Part shown: one piece after another, positions 59,588-64,000 of the stretch
How the letters are laid out: each line of letters starts with the position of its first letter
How positions within the stretch are numbered: the stretch's first letter is position 1
NCBI GenBank assembly: GCA_037176885.1
Contig: JAWWNJ010000083.1
Coordinates: forward strand, 434,001 to 498,000
Source: Favolaschia claudopus
Taxonomy: Eukaryota > Basidiomycota > Agaricomycetes > Agaricales > Mycenaceae
Direction of reading: 5' to 3'
Length of the DNA stretch: 64,000 nucleotides
The notes under the pieces: generated by a model
The model's database searches: none
Told to the model about the DNA's origin: nothing
Seen by the model: only the letters and a program-made list of their open reading frames with translations
Position numbers and translations under genes: made by a program

Positions 59588-61592
59588 ATTTGTTGTAGTC
59601 GATGCTTTGTCCCAAAAAGGAAATTCTCAGACGCCGCCAACCCCGCCTCGCAACTAAGCTCGCCGCGCGACCAAGGTCGCAAGCGACTCGCATGCCCCCA
59701 ACTTATAGGTTTCTGGTCGTGCACGGACCTCTCAACAGCTTGGTTTGTTTTGGTTCTGATAGTCCTGGGGAGAAAAAATTGGATTTCTGGGCCTTCAGGA
59801 TGCCGTTTTCCTGGCCCCTTTGGCTGGGCTATGGGAATGTACTGTACAGTTTTGTTTTAGACAGTTTTGAAGTGAATGTATTGATTTTTTTCAAACAAAT
59901 ACAGTACAAAGTAAGAACGTAAACTACTGGAGCGGTAGAAATTCAAGTTGGAGTCAAACGACGCGTCGAGACGCGTTAATTAACGCGTTTCGACGCGTCA
60001 ATGTCTATATGTACGGTTCTAAATACTGTACAAGTCATATTCAGAGTCAAATGAACGCGTCTTACTCGTTCATAGCGCGAAAATTCACCAAGTCGGCTGT
60101 TCTGAGTGAAAAGCTCATGTTTTGAACTTGAAGTTGATTTGCGCTGAGACTGGCAATCAAACAAGTCAGTAGATATCCTTTGAACGAACTAAACTAAGTC
60201 AAACTTACTTGAAATAAGCTGTTTGATCTGATTTGACGTGTGGCTGCCTAAAGAAACAGACCAAGTCAGTAAATTCAAACTGTGAACATACCGAAACTTT
60301 GAAATCCATCCAATTTGCGCAAGTTGAAGACTTGGGCCTCATTTGAATGCAAACGATGAGTTGGAAGTCGTAGGAATTGAATGGTAACGGTACCTGAAAC
60401 CCGTTGATGTTGGAGTTCAAGCTCACGGGAACTCGAAAAATCGAATTTGAAAAGCGAACTTGCAGGTACGTGAGTGAAGAAATCAAGTTGTATGAACTAA
60501 TTAGCTTACCTGAACACGTCCCCGCATGAAATTGGCGTTCGGCGGACGCCGAAATCTCGAATTTCCAATTTTGATGTTGGCCTTGGAGAAACGGCGCAGG
60601 CGGGGACTGGGAGACTGAACTATGGAAGTCAGTAGTACTTCAAAAGAATGAAACACACCTTTGGTTCGTCCATTTCACCAACGTCGCTCGCCGGACGGCG
60701 AAAAATCGAATTCCCGAAAACGCCGGGAATTCGACTTGGGTGAGATTTGAAGTGCGAGAGCTGTAAACTACAGTATGATAGGGACGTAGATAGAAGAAGA
60801 CTCACCTGACACCTTGCTCGGCAGATGAAAATCTATATACTCAGCGCATTCGCGGCGCCTCGACGAGCAACGTAGCTCGTGATGACGTCGCTTTGAGTTT
60901 GGAGGGGCGGCTTTTGCCTGCCGGCGGCAAAATCCCCCGTGAATCACTGCTGAAAATAAGTCAAAAAGAGCATAAGAAGAGATGGAAGGAATACTCACCC
61001 GAGGTCTCGCTCGCGGGAACAATTTCTATATACTCGAAGCTATACGCGCCGCTGCGCGGCGCGCCATCGACGAGCTGAACAGCTGGTGAGGCTGGGGGAG
61101 GCGCTGCTTTGAGTATGGAGGGCAGTTTTTGCCTGGCGGCGGCAAAATCTCCGGTGAAAAAGCGCTACAATGAAGTCAGAAAAGGCGTAGAAAGTTATAG
61201 ATATACTCACCTTAGTGTGCCGCTCCGCCGATGAATTTCTATATACTCAACGCGTTACAGCGCCGCTGCGCGGCGCGTCCTCGACGAGCTCAAGAGCTCG
61301 TGAGGCTCGTAGGAACCTCGTTGGTTTGAGTTTGGCAGGCGGCTTTTGCCTGCCGGCGGCAAAATCCCCGGTGAAAAGGTGCTGAAAATAAAGTCAAAAA
61401 GAGCATCAAGAGATGAGATGATACATACCTGAGGGTGCCGCTCGGCGGACGAAGTTCTATATAGTCAAAGCTACACGCGCCGCGCACGGCGCGCGCGCAG
61501 TGACAAGGCTCGCAGGGTGGTGATGTTGACGTGTCGATGAGTTGGAGGGCGGGGTTAACCTGCCGGCGGCCAAATTCCCGATGCACAAAGCT
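59588..61592 (-). other. spacer and minus-strand exon/intron-like array, unit C
   Basis: Near-identical to the unit A array, with one-base losses (for example near 60,644 and 61,421). Same coding uncertainty. Confidence 0.45.
59960..59999. repeat. ACGCGT palindrome, unit C
   Basis: Identical to the element of unit A. Confidence 0.65.
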
Positions 61593-61600
61593 GAAAAGAA
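60800..61600. repeat. 214-bp direct repeats, four copies, unit C
   Basis: Same four modules as unit A at an offset of about 22,998. Confidence 0.75.
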
Positions 61601-61989
61601 GTCGTCAGATTGGGTGATTCAGGAACACCAAGGGAGCACCTCACTAGCATACAGCTCTGGGCTTAAGACGGCCGGTGGTGGGGTGGAGAGGGAGAAGGGA
61701 GAAGGGGGAGCGGGGGAAGGGAGGGGAAAGGAAGGAGAATGAGGTGGGGGAAGGAGAGAGAGGGTGACGGTAACAAATCAAAAACATACGTACACCTCAA
61801 ATCTCGGAGATTCGGTTGCACAAAATCAAAGCCTCAACAACGCGGACACATGACCGCGTGTCGCGTTGCTCGGCGCGAATCTGACGAGCTATTCAGTTCC
61901 CATGCGCGAAAGAGTCAGCATGCTTTGAAGTTGACGCGTTGATTTATTGGGTGGAATTTTCAAGCGAACTTTGAGCCGCTGAGAGAATT

Positions 61990-63265
61990 TTCACAAAGTT
62001 CAGATGGAAGGTGCGCTTCTTCAGGAGTGACTGCATAGAGTTTGCTGCCCAGTGCGCGCTCGAGCCAGCCAGAATAACACGAAGAGCTCAAAACCATGAA
62101 AATTTCGGGGCTGCCAAGTCAACGTCGGCTAAAGTTTTGCCTGAGAAGCCGCACTGCCTTCCGGTGCCTTCCACGCAATCAATGGAACCCACCAAGACAC
62201 CGGGCTTTGGTCGTATGGGCGCTGGAGCAAAAGCGCGATCCGCACATGCAAGCGCGCTGGTTTGTTTCGCTAGCCGATGTCAACCCATGAGAAACGGAAC
62301 AAGGAAGCGCCGGCGACGCGCGTCGTTGGCGCCGGTGATCTCAGCCCGCCAGCCGCCGCCCGAGTCCAGTGTGCTGGCATTGGCAAATGACGAAAGAAGA
62401 GGGCATGTTGATTTCTCGTGACCGTGGAAACCAAAACCGCGGTTTATGTTCGACTTTCGGCTTTGCGGAACAAAATTTCCTTCTAAGGCGAGTTTTCAAC
62501 TCCTACGAGTTCCGAAAGGAGAAAAGTCACCTCTTGCTTCCAACACTCATGTTCGTTTTGCGCTGCGCTGCACCAACGGTCTCGGCACACTCCGGCAAGA
62601 AACCCAACATACCTCGGAGTGTAACCTACGGCTATATGGCCCCATTTGGGCGCTGGGAACATGGAACCGGCAAATACGACACTTCCGCGCATTTCAAAAA
62701 TCGGACTCATGTGGCCTCGGAGCTTCCGCAATCACGTTAGGTTTGATTGTTATTTGTTTTGGGGGTACTGCTCAGCGTCGGGGAAGTTCTTGGGGTGATT
62801 GGAGCACAGATGAAGGTGATACGAATTTCGGTGTGTTTTCGTGCCTTGCGCTTCTTTCCCATCCACCCGCTGACAATTCCGAACCAATTATTTTGCGTTC
62901 CTATTTGGCTTGTCTAAACCTGCTCTCGGTGAAGTTCCAGGACGCTACGACTCCGCCAACCCTCCAAACCTCGAAAGCTCACTTCCCCCAACTTCCGCCA
63001 TTCCAGGGTCCTCTCCCCGCCCTATCGATCCATTACGTCAGGTATTGATGCATCAGTTATGCATGAAACCTCTGATGTGAGTTGACAGCTTCTATCCGGT
63101 TTCCAGCTACGTACGAATATATTCAACTTCGCCGCTGACTTCTCCCTGTCCGTTTCTCCAATGAATAGCGGGCTGCGCGGGCTTTGTAAGACACCCCACT
63201 GTCGATCCCGACGGATTTGCGGAAGATTTGGTGAGAAGAATCGCGTTGCAGGCCCGGTGGACGGG
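61990..63265 (+). other. conserved 1.3-kb block, unit C
   Basis: Same as unit A but with about nine one-base losses that shift frames between the protein-like segments. Confidence 0.35.
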
Positions 63266-63272
63266 TATAAAG
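63266..63272 (+). promoter_or_regulatory. TATAAAG box before the plus array, unit C
   Basis: Identical in sequence and context to the box at 40,276. Confidence 0.45.
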
Positions 63273-63299
63273 GTGAGCTCGCACCGTTGGTTTTGATTA

Positions 63300-64000
63300 T
63301 GGGTTTGCCGCCCACTTCCCACCTCCCTCCCTTTACCCTTCCTTATCATCAACAACTCACTCTTATTCAAACTTCTATTCAATTCGACTTCAAAACTCTT
63401 CACTTCCCTTCCCTTTCCTTCAATTCGACGTTTTCACCTTCAATCGGGCTTCGGCTTTATTCGGGCTTCGCCCGTCTTTCACTTTGTCGTTAACTTTCAC
63501 TGTCGTTTGTGACTTCAACCCTACCACTCTTTCTTTCATTCAACTGACCAACATTTTTTTCTAACTCTAGGCTCTATCATCTGCTCTAGTACTTCCCTTT
63601 CTATTCAAATCCACCGCCGCACTGAATTTTTTGTATACCACTTCACCTTATTCAATCAAGTAAGTTTTCATCGCTTCTCGTTGAAACGATTACTGACACT
63701 CCGATTAGTTTCGTTTCTATTTGTTCTGTGCTCTATAAGCTGCAAGTTGTGACTGCTTCAACACCGAACTTACCTTCAAACCACATTCCGACGACTTTGT
63801 ATCACAGGTGAGTGATTTAATCCTTGGTTTACTTCGAACTCTTACTTACTGATCTTTCATTCAGTTTGTACTCGTTCTATTCGTGCATGAGATGCACATT
63901 CTGACTGGTTGCACAAGGTAAGTAAGTCCATTATTGACTTCAACTTTGAGAGACTGACCGTTTGTAGCTTGATTCTTGAGATGCACATATCGGCTGTGTA
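63300..64000 (+). other. start of plus-strand exon/intron-like array, unit C
   Basis: The leader and first three intron-like intervals of unit A recur, then the window ends. Confidence 0.45.

Larger units (their letters stand above)
56791..64000. repeat. tandem unit C, partial
   Basis: Third copy, cut by the window end. Up to about 58,490 it has its own sequence, with a shorter leader and an internal 540-bp duplication. From there on it is nearly identical to unit A at an offset of about 22,990-23,000, differing by single-base indels. Confidence 0.85.

Overview
The window reads as nuclear DNA of an agaricomycete (mushroom-forming basidiomycete). The genes have many short introns (about 43-75 nt, GTRNGT donors, CTNAC-like branch points, YAG acceptors). 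The families present are typical of Agaricales: coiled-coil/F-box-like proteins, an adenylate cyclase with RA, LRR, PP2C-like and cyclase domains, a TKL-like kinase with a long unrecognised N-terminus, and DUF6533 membrane proteins. There are no bacterial operons, rRNA or tRNA genes.

Left part (1-33,726), ordinary genes with an F-box family mixed in. Four nearly full-length F-box-like paralogues (2389-3996 minus, 4542-6098 minus, 11193-12812 plus, 19846-21468 plus) and one 3' fragment (10454-10856 plus) surround two housekeeping genes: an Ariadne-type RBR ubiquitin ligase (6743-8730) and the adenylate cyclase (13579-19614). Each near-full-length F-box gene has a telomere-repeat-like GGTTAGGGTTA box 52-130 bp upstream. 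Then come a small multi-pass membrane protein (22063-23270 minus), phosphoribosylformylglycinamidine synthase of purine synthesis (23538-27548 minus), a TKL-like kinase gene (28383-32033 plus, 9 exons) and a complete short-chain dehydrogenase/reductase with an 18-nt exon (32477-33726 minus). For the spliced genes from the RBR ligase to DUF6533 copy A, the proposed exons sum to a multiple of three and all junction phases agree.

Right part (34,110-64,000), a tandem array of an 11-12 kb unit. Two units are complete (A about 34,110-45,920; B about 45,921-56,790) and a third (C, from 56,791) runs off the end. Each unit has the same layout: (i) a DUF6533 seven-TM-type gene with 16 exons, some only 12-13 nt, 352 aa; (ii) a 40-bp near-palindrome with up to four ACGCGT boxes; (iii) on the minus strand, an array of 144-171 nt exon-like modules separated by 45-49 nt intron-like gaps, with a period of about 214 bp; (iv) a block of about 1.5 kb flanked by a CT-rich tract and a TATA box, facing opposite ways; (v) on the plus strand, an array of at least 18 perfect-looking 43-75 nt introns separated by short, mutually similar exons; (vi) a GC-rich tail. 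The arrays (iii) and (v) look spliced but I could not thread an open reading frame through them. They are the main candidate for something undescribed: heavily spliced, possibly non-coding divergent transcripts attached to a duplicated membrane-protein gene.

Unit C from about 58,490 to the window end is almost letter-for-letter unit A, differing by scattered one-base indels, nearly all losses in C. That pattern suggests a very recent duplication or an unpolished or misassembled copy, so copy number in this region should be treated with caution.
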